The notes under the pieces: model-generated
What the model saw: only the letters and a program-made list of their open reading frames with translations
Database searches by the model: none
Told to the model about the DNA's origin: nothing
Position numbers and translations under genes: made by a program
Assembly: GCA_023264315.1 (NCBI GenBank)
Contig: JALQST010000194.1
Coordinates: forward strand, 1 to 6,347
Source: Nodosilinea sp. BSH.14
GTDB taxonomy: Bacteria; Cyanobacteriota; Cyanobacteriia; Phormidesmidales; Phormidesmidaceae
Length of the DNA stretch: 6,347 bases
Direction: 5' to 3'
In this document: positions 5,977 to 6,347 of the stretch, in pieces
How positions within the stretch are numbered: the first letter of the stretch is position 1
Layout of the letters: the number at the start of each line of letters is the position of its first letter

Positions 5977-6347
5977 TTAATACCCTTGCTTTTTCAATTC
6001 ATCGAGAAATGGTTGAAGTTCTCTCGTATCCAGATAATTCTTCTGATGGATAATCTTGCCATTCCTGATTGTGTAGATATTGCAGACATCTACCTCGACT
6101 TTTTCCCCACTAGCAGTCACTGCAGAAATATGGGTTTGCGCAGATGCTTGGTCTCCCTCAGTAAAATAGCTGATCAGGATGTTCTGAAACGAAGTGTAGA
6201 CTTTTTTAAGAACTTCCACCGCTTGCCGCAGATTCTCCAGCCCCTCAATTGTTCCAATGGGTTCAATGACCACTGCATTTTCTTCAAACAGTGAAAGCCA
6301 GTTTTCCCAATCTCCTAAATTGACATAGCGAAAATATCCTTCCACCA
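5977..6347 (-). CDS. SnoaL/NTF2-like protein, 5' end outside window
   Basis: At least 122 residues of a cone-shaped NTF2-like alpha+beta barrel are present. Family marks are the early VNLGDWENWLSLF (8-20), then ENAVVIEPIGTIEGLENLR (22-40), and the late strands VDVCNIYTIRNGKIIHQKNY (84-103). Members are small ketosteroid isomerase-like, SnoaL-like polyketide cyclase or unknown proteins. The first in-window start-like codon is GTG at 6345-6343, but only about 10 residues precede GDW, fewer than usual, so translation probably begins beyond the window and the GTG is an internal valine. The stop is TAA at 5979-5977. It lies upstream of the VOC gene on the same strand with a 63-base gap, so co-transcription is possible. 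Base composition is the most AT-rich of the window. The catalytic substrate cannot be inferred. Confidence 0.8.
   Translation of the reverse strand, partial: VEGYFRYVNLGDWENWLSLFEENAVVIEPIGTIEGLENLRQAVEVLKKVYTSFQNILISYFTEGDQASAQTHISAVTASGEKVEVDVCNIYTIRNGKIIHQKNYLDTRELQPFLDELKKQGY

Noticed and set aside
6343..6345. GTG as the true start of the NTF2-like gene
   Set aside because: It sits 2 bases from the window edge and would leave an unusually short N-terminal helix; a start outside the window is more likely.

Overview
The window looks like a piece of a cyanobacterial chromosome. The support is two full copies of the octamer GCGATCGC (HIP1, the highly iterated palindrome of many cyanobacteria), several seven-of-eight variants (GCGATCGG or GCGATCGT), and protein sequences of cyanobacterial style. 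All six genes lie on the minus strand, so transcription runs from high to low coordinates. I cannot name the genus from sequence alone.

Region 1 (about 4451 down to 1) is a compact GC-rich cluster: a DJ-1/PfpI-superfamily protein (4451-3876), a GlgX-type glycogen debranching enzyme (3843-1741), and a two-domain protein with an N-acylglucosamine 2-epimerase (AGE) fold (1705 to beyond base 1). The gaps are only 32 and 35 bases and each gene has a ribosome binding site, so one operon is likely. The AGE gene is open for 568 codons and its stop lies outside the window. GlgX trims glycogen branches. The AGE-like protein probably works on a free sugar or oligosaccharide. The DJ-1-like protein may handle reactive carbonyls or repair glycation. 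A shared theme of reducing sugars is inference.

Region 2 (4452-4686) is the only sizeable intergenic space. Most of it is a 130-bp element (4558-4687) with 16-bp imperfect terminal inverted repeats (14 of 16 matching), flanked by TAA on both sides. This is the structure of a miniature inverted-repeat transposable element (MITE). It sits in the stop codon of the upstream gene, and in silico excision restores a TAA stop in place of TAG, leaving the protein unchanged.

Region 3 (4687-6347) is visibly more AT-rich and has no full HIP1 site. In transcription order it holds an NTF2/SnoaL-like protein cut by the window edge, a VOC (glyoxalase/dioxygenase superfamily) protein with a full His/Glu/His/Glu metal quartet, and, 6 bases later, an unrecognised membrane protein. 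That membrane protein appears to be built from three repeats of about 85 residues.

The best candidates for something undescribed are the triplicated membrane protein paired with a VOC enzyme, the small inverted-repeat element, and the AGE-like enzyme, in which two conserved charged positions appear swapped. No RNA genes, CRISPR arrays or full-length insertion sequences were seen.
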